A stretch of 64,000 bases of DNA from Chachezhania antarctica. Lineage in GTDB: Bacteria; Pseudomonadota; Alphaproteobacteria; Rhodobacterales; Rhodobacteraceae. Position numbers and translations under genes: made by a program. Under the pieces are notes generated by a model that saw only the letters and a list, made by a program, of their open reading frames with translations, had not been told where the DNA came from and did no database searches. Below, in pieces: positions 18,573 to 26,168 of this stretch. Each line of letters opens with the position of its first letter. Positions within the stretch are counted from its first letter, which is position 1. The DNA is taken from positions 63,123 to 127,122 of the forward strand of contig NZ_QZEX01000005.1 of assembly GCF_003646465.1 (NCBI RefSeq), in the 5' to 3' direction.

Positions 18573-18860
18573 ATGATACGTATCATCGCCTTAATCACGC
18601 TTAGTGCAGCGCCCGCCATGGCCGATGTCATCGGCCCCGGCGGAAAGGTGCAGGATTGCTATTGCACCGACAAGCAGGGCGAACGGATCGAGCTGGGCGA
18701 ATATTCCTGCCTGCAGGTCGATGGGCGGATGTTCATGGCGCAATGCCAGATGTCGCTGAACGTGCCGATGTGGCGCGAGATTCGCGAAGGCTGCCTGTCG
18801 TCAGAGGTCCAGCCGGTCGATCCAGCCATCGACGCGGGCACGGTTGACGCCCATATCTGA
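18573..18860 (+). CDS. Small exported cysteine-containing protein
   Basis: A 95-residue protein with a signal peptide (MIRIIALITLSAAPAMA) and a small mature domain carrying four or five cysteines (VQDCYCTDKQG, EYSCLQVDG, AQCQMSL, EGCLSSE). That pattern suggests a disulfide-stabilised periplasmic domain. I know of no function. Its last 60 bases overlap the 3' end of the convergent DUF1499 gene, so both transcripts contain antisense sequence to each other. Confidence 0.75.
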   Translation: MIRIIALITLSAAPAMADVIGPGGKVQDCYCTDKQGERIELGEYSCLQVDGRMFMAQCQMSLNVPMWREIREGCLSSEVQPVDPAIDAGTVDAHI

Positions 18861-19214
18861 CGCGCCAAAGCGCAGCCGGCCCCAGATCTTCAGCATGTCG
18901 CCGTCCTGTTGGGCGGTTGTGTAATCCGGGAAACCCATCACCTTCGTCCGCGTGATCCACGTGATCCGCCCGTCTTCGACCGATCCGGCCAGCCGTTCGG
19001 TGCGCGGCGTGTCCATCGCAATCCGGTCCAGCCGCGCCAGCCCGTCCGGCCCGGTCTCGACGATTCGTTTCACGCCGTCGGGAAGATCCTCGTCCGACGT
19101 GAATTCCAGTCGCACGTTCCAGCGCGCCGGGTCGCTGGGGGCCAGCCGGATATAGCCCGCCCCGACCACGGCCAGCACAATGACGACGAACAGGATCATC
19201 AGGATCGTTCTCAT
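18801..19214 (-). CDS. DUF1499 family protein
   Basis: A 137-residue protein with one N-terminal membrane segment (MRTILMILFVVIVLAVVGAGYI) and a domain resembling DUF1499: FTSDEDLPDGVKRIVETGPDGLARLDRIAMDTPRTERLAG, then WITRTKVMGFPDYTTAQQ. The start at 19214 places the hydrophobic helix at the N-terminus; the upstream frame to 19289 has no signal. Role unknown. It lies 120 bases downstream of the ureohydrolase pair on the same strand and could be in the same transcript. Its 3' end overlaps the convergent exported-protein gene. Confidence 0.7.
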   Translation of the reverse strand: MRTILMILFVVIVLAVVGAGYIRLAPSDPARWNVRLEFTSDEDLPDGVKRIVETGPDGLARLDRIAMDTPRTERLAGSVEDGRITWITRTKVMGFPDYTTAQQDGDMLKIWGRLRFGASDMGVNRARVDGWIDRLDL

Positions 19215-19334
19215 GCCCGGGTCCACATTCCTTGGCCCGCCAAACAGGGGGGCCTTCCTTCCCGACGCGGGTCGCGTCGGGATCAGCATGCCCGGACGGG
19301 GGTCGGAAACCGCTGCGTCCGGTCGTCGCTGTGC

Positions 19335-20303
19335 CTATTTGGGCGGGGTGGGATGGTGGTGGTATTCGACATGGGGCAGCACGCACAGCATCTCGAACAT
19401 CAGGTTCGCCGCCGTCATCGCCGTGGTGCCCGCCGTGTCATAGGGGGGCGAGACCTCCACCAGGTCGCAGCCCTTAATGTAGATGCCGCGAAGCGCGTGG
19501 ATCAACTCGATCGCCTGGGCCGAGGTCAGCCCGCCGATCTCGGGCGTGCCTGTACCCGGGGCGAAGGCCGGATCGAGCGCCGCGATATCGAAGCTGAGGT
19601 AGACGGGCTTGCGCGCCACGTCCCGGCGAATCTCCGACCCCAGGGGCCCAAGATCGCGGTTCCAAAGCGCGTTGGCCTGGAAATGCTGGAACCCCCATGA
19701 CCGCGCCTCGGCAAAATCCGTCACGGCATAGCCCGAGCCGCGGACAGCGATCTGGTAGGTCTTGTCGGGGATCAGCAGCCCTTCCTCGTAGGCGCGGCGG
19801 AAGACGGTGCCGTGGGTTTCGCGTTCCCCGAACATCTCGTCGCTCACCTCCGGGTGGGCATCGACGTGGATCACCGCCATCGGCCCGTGCTTCTTCGCCA
19901 TGGCCCGCAGGATCGGCAGCGTCATCGAATGATCGCCCCCCATTGCCATCGGCACCACGTCATTGGCCAGAATCGCGTCATAGCTTTCCTCGATGATCTT
20001 CAGCGTCTGCGGCAGGGAGAACGTGTTGATCGCCAGGTCACCGATATCGGCGATGTTCAGGCTTTCGAACGGCGCCGCGCCCGTCAGCATGTTGAAGGGC
20101 CGGATCATGGCGCTTTCGGCGCGGATCTGCTTGGGCCCGAACCGAGTGCCCGACCGCCAGGACGTCCCGATATCCGTCGGGATGCCAAGGAACGCCACGT
20201 CCAGCCCGTCAAGGCTGGTGGCCTGCGGCAGACGCATGAACGTCCCCGGCCCGGAAAACCGGGCCAGGTCATTGCCGCTGATCGGTTGGTTCTTTGAACT
20301 CAT
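19335..20303 (-). CDS. Ureohydrolase-family protein with altered metal ligands
   Basis: A 322-residue arginase/agmatinase-family protein encoded second in a tandem pair. The fold motifs are present: GGDHSMTLPIL with His125, HVDAH (Asp148, His150), LSFDI (Asp239) and PAFAPGTGTPEIGG. However, two of the six canonical Mn ligands are changed. The DAHxD motif reads DAHPE (Asp to Glu152), and FDIDxxDP reads FDIAALDP (Asp to Ala241). The late active-site Glu in EVSPPYD is retained. It may have lost activity, use another metal or act on another guanidine substrate, perhaps as a regulatory or structural partner of the upstream paralogue. Many databases would call it agmatinase (speB); I would not assert that reaction. 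Its ATG overlaps the preceding stop. Confidence 0.88.
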   Translation of the reverse strand: MSSKNQPISGNDLARFSGPGTFMRLPQATSLDGLDVAFLGIPTDIGTSWRSGTRFGPKQIRAESAMIRPFNMLTGAAPFESLNIADIGDLAINTFSLPQTLKIIEESYDAILANDVVPMAMGGDHSMTLPILRAMAKKHGPMAVIHVDAHPEVSDEMFGERETHGTVFRRAYEEGLLIPDKTYQIAVRGSGYAVTDFAEARSWGFQHFQANALWNRDLGPLGSEIRRDVARKPVYLSFDIAALDPAFAPGTGTPEIGGLTSAQAIELIHALRGIYIKGCDLVEVSPPYDTAGTTAMTAANLMFEMLCVLPHVEYHHHPTPPK

Positions 20304-21262
20304 ACTCTAAGTCTCGCTGCGATAAGCTGGATGATCTCGGTCGCGACATGGGCGCCGGCAATCGCCGTGGCCCCCGTCGTGTCGAAGGGCGGCGACACCT
20401 CGACCACGTCGCCACCCTTGATGTTGATCCCCGCCAGATCGCGCAACATCGCTGCCGCCTGCCAGCTGGCCAACCCGCCCCAGACAGGCGTGCCGGTGCC
20501 GGGCGCGAATGCCGGATCCAGCGCGTCGATGTCGAAGGTCAGGTAGACAGGATGATCGCCCACGATCTCCTTCGCTTTCGCGACGACGGCGGCGGTGCCT
20601 TTTTCGTGCACCTCGCGCGCGTCGATGGTGTGAACGCCCAGCGGATCGGGGTTGTGGGTGCGGATGCCGATCTGAACCGACCGCGCCGGATCCACGACGC
20701 CGGTCTTAACCGCCTTGTAGAACATCGTGCCGTGATCGATCCGGTCCATATCGTCGTCCGCCCAGGTGTCAGAATGCGCGTCAAAGTGAATCAATGACAT
20801 TGCGCCGTACTTTTCGGCGAAAGCGTTAAGAATTGGGTAACTGACATAATGATCGCCGCCGAGTGCGACACAGGCGGCACCCGCGCCCAGGATTCCGGCG
20901 ATATGGTCGGTCAGCGCACGCGGGAATACGGGGACGTTGGCATAGTCGAAGGCAAGGTCGCCGTAGTCGACGACGGTAAATTCCTCCAGCGCGTCGAAAT
21001 CCCAGCCATAGGGCATGTCGGGCGCCTGAAGGGCCGACGCCTCGCGGACCGCGCGGGGGCCCAGCCGCGTACCGGGGCGGTTGGTCACGGCCTGATCGAA
21101 GGGCACGCCGGTCACGGCGATATCCGCGCCGGTCAGGTCCTTCGTGTACTGGCAGCGCAGGAACGATGTGGCGCCGCCAAAGGTGTTCTCGAACACCCGT
21201 CCTTTCGGGTCGGTGCGGGCAAAAGCCTGATCCACCTGAGTTTTTGCATCTTCCAAGGCCAT
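20300..21262 (-). CDS. speB: Agmatinase-family ureohydrolase
   Basis: A 320-residue enzyme that should hydrolyse a guanidine compound to urea and an amine; agmatine to putrescine is the family default, and guanidinobutyrate or guanidine are alternatives. All six metal ligands are present: His138 in GGDHYVSYP, Asp161, His163 and Asp165 in HFDAHSDTW, and Asp244 and Asp246 in TFDIDALDP, followed by PAFAPGTGTPVWGG. It is close in motif layout to E. coli SpeB. It is first in a two-gene unit with the altered paralogue (four-base overlap). No ribosome site is evident; the 5' leader is a G-rich-loop hairpin that starts two bases from the ATG. Confidence 0.9.
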   Translation of the reverse strand: MALEDAKTQVDQAFARTDPKGRVFENTFGGATSFLRCQYTKDLTGADIAVTGVPFDQAVTNRPGTRLGPRAVREASALQAPDMPYGWDFDALEEFTVVDYGDLAFDYANVPVFPRALTDHIAGILGAGAACVALGGDHYVSYPILNAFAEKYGAMSLIHFDAHSDTWADDDMDRIDHGTMFYKAVKTGVVDPARSVQIGIRTHNPDPLGVHTIDAREVHEKGTAAVVAKAKEIVGDHPVYLTFDIDALDPAFAPGTGTPVWGGLASWQAAAMLRDLAGINIKGGDVVEVSPPFDTTGATAIAGAHVATEIIQLIAARLRV

Positions 21263-21264
21263 GA

Positions 21265-21327
21265 GGGCAGACGTCCTTTCGAGCGTCGGGGTGGGCGGGT
21301 GGGCGACGGTCGAAAGGACGTCTGCCC
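21265..21327. repeat. G-rich-loop hairpin, copy 2
   Basis: Arms 21265-21287 and 21305-21327 form 22 base pairs with a single G-G mismatch, around the 17-nt loop GGGGTGGGCGGGTGGGC at 21288-21304. The stem sequence is unrelated to copies at 3287 and 40190; the loop is identical to copy 3. It abuts the speB start codon, so in the speB mRNA the normal ribosome-binding region is inside the stem and the loop is C-rich. Confidence 0.9.
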
Positions 21328-21445
21328 GCGCGGCCCACGCAGGTCAAAACAGTACGGGACGACCGGCCGGGACTGGACTTCCAGCCCCCCGTGCGGTCAG
21401 GTCGGCACCGTCCCCATACCAGACACCGGGAGGTTCCCTGCCGCA

Positions 21446-22270
21446 ATGCTCAACCGCGATCCGATCCACGAAATGGACGACGGCATGGACCGTCTTCTGG
21501 AAATCATGCGCCGGTTGCGGGATCCCGAAACCGGGTGCCCGTGGGACATCGAACAGGACTACGCCTCGATCGCGCCCTACACGATCGAGGAAGCCTACGA
21601 AGTCGCCGACGCGATCGAGCGCGAGGCCTGGGACGAACTGGAAGGCGAACTGGGCGATCTGCTGCTGCAGGCCGTCTACCACACCCAGATGGGTGCCGAG
21701 GACGGACGGTTCACCTTTCAGTCTGTCGTCAAGACGATCTCCGACAAGATGATCGCCCGGCATCCGCATGTCTTCGGCACCGAATCCCGCGACAAGTCGG
21801 CCCAGCAGCAGACCGCCGACTGGGAGAAGATCAAGGCCGCGGAACGGGCCGGAAAGGAACAGAAAGGCGCGCTTGATGGCGTGGCCGGGAACCTGCCCGC
21901 CCTTCTGCGCGCCTACAAGCTGCAACGCCGCGCCGCGCGGGTGGGGTTCGACTGGCCGTCCTCGGACCAGGTGCTGGCCAAGATCGTCGAGGAAGCCCGC
22001 GAGTTGGAAGAGGCCCGCGACAGCCTCGGCCCCGAAGAGATCGAGGAGGAATTCGGCGATCTCCTCTTCGTGATGGTGAACCTTGGCCGTCATCTGGGCG
22101 TCGAGCCGGAACAGGCGCTGCGGCGGACCAACGCCAAGTTCACCCGCCGCTTCGAAGGCGTCGAGGCGAAGCTGGGCGAAATGGGCAAGGCGCCCGGTGA
22201 CAGCACGCTGGAAGAGATGGACGCGCTCTGGGACATTGTGAAGGCCGAGGAGAAAGCCGCGAAGGGGTAA
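21446..22270 (+). CDS. mazG: Nucleoside triphosphate pyrophosphohydrolase
   Basis: A house-cleaning all-alpha NTP pyrophosphohydrolase that hydrolyses (d)NTPs to monophosphates and pyrophosphate. The 274-residue protein has two MazG domains. The first carries CPWDIEQDYASIAPYTIEEAYEVADAI and the ExxE...ExxD metal site in ELEGELGDLLLQ. The second carries LAKIVEEARELEEA and EEEFGDLLFVMVNLGRHL. The tail LEEMDALWDIVKAEE is typical. The frame is open upstream to 20849, but that part is antisense to speB; GGGAGG before the ATG at 21446 (12-base spacing) supports this start, and the ATG at 21470 is an alternative. Confidence 0.94.
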   Translation: MLNRDPIHEMDDGMDRLLEIMRRLRDPETGCPWDIEQDYASIAPYTIEEAYEVADAIEREAWDELEGELGDLLLQAVYHTQMGAEDGRFTFQSVVKTISDKMIARHPHVFGTESRDKSAQQQTADWEKIKAAERAGKEQKGALDGVAGNLPALLRAYKLQRRAARVGFDWPSSDQVLAKIVEEARELEEARDSLGPEEIEEEFGDLLFVMVNLGRHLGVEPEQALRRTNAKFTRRFEGVEAKLGEMGKAPGDSTLEEMDALWDIVKAEEKAAKG

Positions 22271-22304
22271 GGGAATTCCCGGCGGCCCGGCGGGTGGCCC
22301 GCGG

Positions 22305-22409
22305 ACGGTGCGTGGAAACCACGCACCCTACGTCGCCGCCCAAACCAATCGGTGACCGGGAACCACGGCCAACGCCGAACCCGTAGGGTGCGTGGTTTCC
22401 ACGCACCGT
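22305..22409. repeat. Inverted doublet of the GTAGGGTGCGTGG repeat
   Basis: Two copies of the repeat seen at position 23 lie head to head. Arms 22305-22332 and 22382-22409 are perfect 28-nt reverse complements separated by 49 nt. Each arm is itself palindromic (GGTGCGTGG / CCACGCACC around a 3-nt centre). The arrangement matches the doublet form of REP sequences (REPIN/BIME-like). It lies between mazG and the nucleoside hydrolase gene, both on the plus strand. Confidence 0.9.
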
Positions 22410-22508
22410 TCCCCGCCCCCGTCGCTGACATCGCCCCCACCCCATGCCGCCCACTGGACAGCACCCCGTCCGCACGACACTCTGCGCCCAAATCCTACGG
22501 AGGCCCCC

Positions 22509-23450
22509 ATGTCCCCCCAGAAAATCATCATCGACACCGATCCCGGCCAGGACGACGCGGTCGCCATCCTGCTGGCGCTGGCCAGCCCGGAGGAGCTCGA
22601 CGTGCTGGGCATCACCGCCGTCGCCGGGAACGTGCCCTTGAGCCTCACGTCCAAGAACGCCCGCATCATCTGCGAACTGGCGGGCAAGACCGATGTGAAG
22701 GTCTTCGCAGGCTGCGACGCGCCGCTGGAACGGCCGCTGATCACCGCCGAACATGTCCACGGCAAGACCGGCCTCGACGGCCCCACCCTGCCCGATCCGG
22801 CGATGCCGCTGACCGATGGACACGCCGTCGACTTCATCATCGATACGTTCCGCAGCCATGAGGCGGGCACCGTGACGCTCTGCACGCTGGGGCCGCTGAC
22901 CAACGTCGCCGTGGCGCTCCAGCGCGCGCCCGATATCGCGGAGAAGATCCAGCGCGTCGTGATGATGGGCGGCGCCTATTTCGAGGTCGGCAACATCACC
23001 CCCACCGCCGAGTTCAACATCTATGTCGACCCGGAGGCCGCGAAACTGGTCTTCGCCGCGGGCATCCCGATCACCGTCCTGCCGCTCGACGTGACGCACA
23101 AGGCGCTGGTGACGACCGAGCGCAACGACGCCTTCCGCGCGCTGGGATCTGCCGCGGGTATCGCGGTGGCGGAAATGACCGACTTCTTCGAACGCTTCGA
23201 CAAGGAGAAATACGGCTCCAACGGTGCGCCCCTGCACGACCCATGCGTCATCGCGTGGCTGCTGAAGCCCGACATCTTCTCGGGCCGCGAGATCAACGTC
23301 GAGATCGAGACCGGATCGGCGCTGACCCTGGGCATGACCGTCGCGGACTGGTGGCGCGTGTCGGGCCGCCCGGCCAACGCGCTTTTCATCGGCGATATCG
23401 ATGCCAATGCGTTCTTCACGCTGCTGACCGAGCGGCTGGCGCGGTACTGA
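22509..23450 (+). CDS. Inosine/uridine-preferring nucleoside hydrolase
   Basis: Hydrolyses the N-glycosidic bond of ribonucleosides for salvage. The 313-residue protein has the Ca-binding DxDxxxDD motif at its N-terminus (IIIDTDPGQDDAVAILLAL), the VVMMGGAYFEVGNITPTAEFNIYVDPEAA segment with the substrate-binding Asn and Glu, and the late HDPCVIAWL Asp/His. A good ribosome site (GGAGGC) precedes the ATG at 22509. Substrate preference cannot be set, so I give no symbol (rihA/iunH group). It stands alone, with the REP doublet upstream. Confidence 0.94.
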   Translation: MSPQKIIIDTDPGQDDAVAILLALASPEELDVLGITAVAGNVPLSLTSKNARIICELAGKTDVKVFAGCDAPLERPLITAEHVHGKTGLDGPTLPDPAMPLTDGHAVDFIIDTFRSHEAGTVTLCTLGPLTNVAVALQRAPDIAEKIQRVVMMGGAYFEVGNITPTAEFNIYVDPEAAKLVFAAGIPITVLPLDVTHKALVTTERNDAFRALGSAAGIAVAEMTDFFERFDKEKYGSNGAPLHDPCVIAWLLKPDIFSGREINVEIETGSALTLGMTVADWWRVSGRPANALFIGDIDANAFFTLLTERLARY

Positions 23451-23562
23451 GCCCGCCCTCGCGACGTTGCCGAAGCGCAAACCCGTGTTACTCTCGCCGA
23501 GGCGCCCGCTTCACATGGTGGACGGCGCCGGACCGGATAAACGGCTTCAGGAGACATCCAGG

Positions 23563-23865
23563 ATGCGCACGATCTTTCTTCTGTCGGCGACCGCCGCCGT
23601 CTTTGCCACGGCCGGCGCGGCCAGCGAATCGTCCGACATTGCCAGCCACAAAAGCAGCGTCGCCACGGCGCTGGCCGACCTTGGCGTCAGCAGGCTGGTC
23701 GCGCTCGAATGCATGGCCAGCATGCCCGACCACGTCTGGCTGGGCTCGACCCTGACCAAGGAACAGGGCGCGGCCGACAAGAAGGCGATGTACGACTGCG
23801 TGAAAAAGCACAATCCGGACCTGTCGGAGGAGAAATTCGACGAGGCCGTTTCGCTGTTCCGGTAG
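23563..23865 (+). CDS. Small exported protein of unknown function
   Basis: A 100-residue protein with a signal peptide (MRTIFLLSATAAVFATAGAA) and a mostly helical, charged mature part containing two cysteines (ALECMASMPD and MYDCVKKHN). AGGAG lies nine bases before the ATG at 23563, which supports the start and argues that the gene is real. I recognise no family. A short AGGGT/ACCCT hairpin follows the stop. Confidence 0.7.
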   Translation: MRTIFLLSATAAVFATAGAASESSDIASHKSSVATALADLGVSRLVALECMASMPDHVWLGSTLTKEQGAADKKAMYDCVKKHNPDLSEEKFDEAVSLFR

Positions 23866-24185
23866 GGTTGCTGACCCTCCCGCCGGCTCGATCAACAATG
23901 CCGGGCTGATGTATTTCTGTACTATCCTGGCGCCGCTGACCCCGATCATCGGCTTTGATCCGGGACGATCCGCATCGGAAGAATCCAGATTTTCTCGTGT
24001 TTTCATATTCTTGCGGGGTGCTTCTCATGGCGCTCGCCGATAATGTAAAAAACTTTCACATCAGCCCTTGCAAGAGGGCCCCCAAATCCCGATCTTGGTG
24101 ATGTGAAAGGCATTCACATACCGCCCCCAAGCGGAACCGGATGCCCACCACATCCAATGTCACCTGATCCGGAGACCATAGTGCA
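23866..24185. other. Gene-free stretch with paired operator-like palindromes
   Basis: This 320-nt region is noticeably AT-richer than its neighbours in places (for example near 23990-24060). Besides a weak hairpin after the preceding stop codon it holds two similar 19-bp palindromes at 24043-24061 and 24101-24119. I see no reading frame in it. Confidence 0.7.
24043..24119. promoter_or_regulatory. Tandem 19-bp operator-like palindromes
   Basis: Two similar sites, ATGTAAAAAACTTTCACAT (24043-24061) and ATGTGAAAGGCATTCACAT (24101-24119), share the form ATGTRAA-N5-TTCACAT and start 58 bp apart. The second has perfect 7-bp arms. They precede the DUF2852 gene by 67 bp. The half-site is CRP-like (TGTGA) but the spacing is seven rather than six bases, so the cognate regulator is uncertain. 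Confidence 0.6.
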
Positions 24186-24647
24186 ATGACCACGACGACA
24201 ACCAACGTCACCACCCAGGCCTACGGCTGGTTCAGCCGGACCGAAGCCTGGCTCGACCACAAGGGCAAGGGCGCCTGGATTGCGCTCATGGTCCTGGGCT
24301 TCATCTTCTTCTGGCCCGTGGGCCTCGCCATTCTCGCCTACATGATCTGGAGCAAACGCATGTTCAGCCACAACAAGCACCACAATCACAACAGCGCTGG
24401 CTGGGGTGGATGCGGGCGCCGGCATGGACAGTTCCGGTCGACCGGCAACTCTGCCTTCGACAGCTACAAGGACGAAACCCTGCGCCGTCTCGAACAGGAG
24501 CAGCAGGATTTCGAATCCTTCCTGGGCCGTCTGCGCGACGCCAAGGACAAGGCCGAGTTCGACCAGTTCATGGACGAACGCTCCCGCGTGGCCCGTGCGC
24601 CGCAGTCGGACGACGACACCCCGTCCGACGACGCGCCCAAGGCCTGA
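24186..24647 (+). CDS. DUF2852 membrane protein
   Basis: A 153-residue DUF2852 protein. An N-terminal stretch (YGWFSRTEAWLDHKGKGAW) leads into one or two membrane segments (IALMVLGFIFFWPVGLAILAYMIW). A histidine/asparagine-rich patch follows (HNKHHNHN), then a helical charged C-terminal part (DSYKDETLRRLEQEQQDFESFLGRLRDAKDKAEFDQFMDER, given here only as a landmark) with likely coiled coil. The topology suggests a small inner-membrane protein with a cytoplasmic coiled tail; its function is unknown. The two operator-like palindromes upstream imply dedicated regulation, and a terminator follows. Confidence 0.82.
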   Translation: MTTTTTNVTTQAYGWFSRTEAWLDHKGKGAWIALMVLGFIFFWPVGLAILAYMIWSKRMFSHNKHHNHNSAGWGGCGRRHGQFRSTGNSAFDSYKDETLRRLEQEQQDFESFLGRLRDAKDKAEFDQFMDERSRVARAPQSDDDTPSDDAPKA

Positions 24648-24694
24648 GCCGTCAGCGCATCGCCCTGACCGGGCCTTCACGCCCTCGCCCATGG

Positions 24695-24724
24695 CGGGGG
24701 CGTTTCACGTCCCGCCCCCGTTTT
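24695..24724 (+). terminator. Intrinsic terminator
   Basis: The stem CGGGGGCG (24695-24702) pairs with CGCCCCCG (24713-24720) around a 10-nt loop and is followed by TTTT. It lies 48 bases after the DUF2852 stop and ends that transcript before the RDD gene. Confidence 0.8.
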
Positions 24725-24815
24725 GGGGGGATGCAATCCGCACACGCCGAACCTATCTTCGACATCGCGTCTGCAATGGCCCATAAGCGGCAGACATACT
24801 GACAGGACCATTTAC

Positions 24816-25250
24816 ATGAACACCCTTCCCGATCCCGATCTGGCCCCGGAATTCTATGCCGGGACGACCTCGAAGCGTTTCCTGGCGTGGATCGTCGATG
24901 TCGTGCTGATCTTCATTGTCAGCGGCCTGCTGGTGCTTTTCACCTTCTTCCTGGGCGCGCTGATCTGGCCGGTTCTGTACCTGGCCGTGGCCTTCATCTA
25001 CCGCACGCTGACGCTGGCCAACGGGTCGGCCACGTGGGGCATGCGCTTCGCCGGCGTCGAACTGCGCGACCGGTTTGGCCACAAGTTCGATTTCGGCACG
25101 GCATTGCTGCATACGCTGGGCTACCTGATCTCGGTCTCGATCCCGATCATCCAGGTCGTTTCGGTCGTGGTCATGATCGGCTCGCAGCGTGGACAGGGCC
25201 TGACCGACATGCTTCTGGGCACCGCCGCCGTGAACCGGCGCGTCGCGTGA
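24816..25250 (+). CDS. RDD family membrane protein
   Basis: A 144-residue RDD-domain protein with three predicted membrane helices: FLAWIVDVVLIFIVSGLLVLF, LIWPVLYLAVAFIYRTL and LLHTLGYLISVSIPIIQVVSVVVMI. The motif residues Arg and Asp occur in TSKRFLAWIVDVV and the C-terminal QRGQGLTDMLLGTAAV is typical. RDD proteins have been linked to ion transport or membrane assembly in some bacteria, but this copy's role cannot be inferred. The start at 24816 fits the family's cytoplasmic N-terminus. Confidence 0.88.
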   Translation: MNTLPDPDLAPEFYAGTTSKRFLAWIVDVVLIFIVSGLLVLFTFFLGALIWPVLYLAVAFIYRTLTLANGSATWGMRFAGVELRDRFGHKFDFGTALLHTLGYLISVSIPIIQVVSVVVMIGSQRGQGLTDMLLGTAAVNRRVA

Positions 25251-25340
25251 CCCTGCCGTTGGCAACCATGCCGCACAAGGCCCCTTGGCAGCCGAAAGTG
25301 GCAGCGTTAGCATTCGGTTTACACTGAATCTGGACGACCG

Positions 25341-26168
25341 ATGCGCCACACCCTTCCCATAGCGCCGCAGTTCTACGTCACGGCGCCGCAGCCCTGCCCC
25401 TATATCGAGGGGCGGATGGAGCGGAAGCTGTTCACCGCGCTGCAAGGCGAGAACGCCGACCGCCTGAACAACGCCCTGTCGCAGCAGGGGTTCCGGCGGT
25501 CGCAGAACGTGCTGTACCGCCCGTCCTGCGCGGAATGTTCGGCCTGCCTGTCGGCCCGGATAGACGTGCGCGACTTCAAGCCGTCGCGCAGCCAGCGCCG
25601 GGCCACGAACCGCAACAGCCATCTTGGCCGCCGCGTGACATCGCCATGGGCCACCGACGCGCAATACCAGCTTTTCCGCCGCTACCTGGACACGCGCCAC
25701 GCCGATGGCGGGATGGCCGACATGGATGTCTATGAATTCGCCGCGATGATCGAGGAAACCCCGATCCGCAGCCGCGTGGTGGAATATTCCGACGACGGGG
25801 AACTGGTGGGCGTCAGCCTGACCGACGTGCTCGAAGACGGGGTGAGCATGGTCTATTCCTTCTACGAACCCGACCTGCAGGCACAAAGCCTTGGCACCTA
25901 CATGATCCTCGATCACATCCGGATCGCGCAGGAAAGCGGGCTGCCTTACGTCTACCTTGGCTACTGGGTGCCGGGCAGCCAGAAGATGGGCTACAAGGCC
26001 AAGTTCTCCGCGCTCGAGGTCTACCACGGCGGGGGCTGGCAGAAGGTTCGCAAGCCCGAGGATTACAAGGCCGAGCTGCACCCCCTGTCGACCGATCCGA
26101 TTGCCGAACAGGTCGCCAACATCCACCTGCCCGACCGCCGCCCCACTAAGGTCCGCTCGAAAGGGTGA
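25341..26168 (+). CDS. bpt: Arginyl/leucyl-tRNA-protein transferase
   Basis: An Ate1-type aminoacyl-tRNA-protein transferase of the N-end rule: it attaches an amino acid (leucine in bacterial Bpt) to proteins with N-terminal Asp or Glu and marks them for ClpAP/ClpS degradation. The 275-residue protein has the N-terminal cysteine region [13 protein letters not shown] and [17 protein letters not shown], and the C-terminal catalytic segment [14 protein letters not shown] with [22 protein letters not shown]. Whether it transfers Leu or Arg is not readable from motifs alone. The stop overlaps the GTG of the next gene. Confidence 0.94.
   Translation: MRHTLPIAPQFYVTAPQPCPYIEGRMERKLFTALQGENADRLNNALSQQGFRRSQNVLYRPSCAECSACLSARIDVRDFKPSRSQRRATNRNSHLGRRVTSPWATDAQYQLFRRYLDTRHADGGMADMDVYEFAAMIEETPIRSRVVEYSDDGELVGVSLTDVLEDGVSMVYSFYEPDLQAQSLGTYMILDHIRIAQESGLPYVYLGYWVPGSQKMGYKAKFSALEVYHGGGWQKVRKPEDYKAELHPLSTDPIAEQVANIHLPDRRPTKVRSKG

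Noticed and set aside
20849-21445. N-terminal extension of MazG
   Set aside because: The frame is open but it runs antisense through speB and the G-rich hairpin, and the family core begins at the ATG at 21446.
22281-22300. A further G-quadruplex-type copy near CGGCGGCCCGGCGGGTGGC
   Set aside because: It has G-runs of two or three broken by longer gaps and no flanking stem or the 17-nt loop, so it is not part of the hairpin family.
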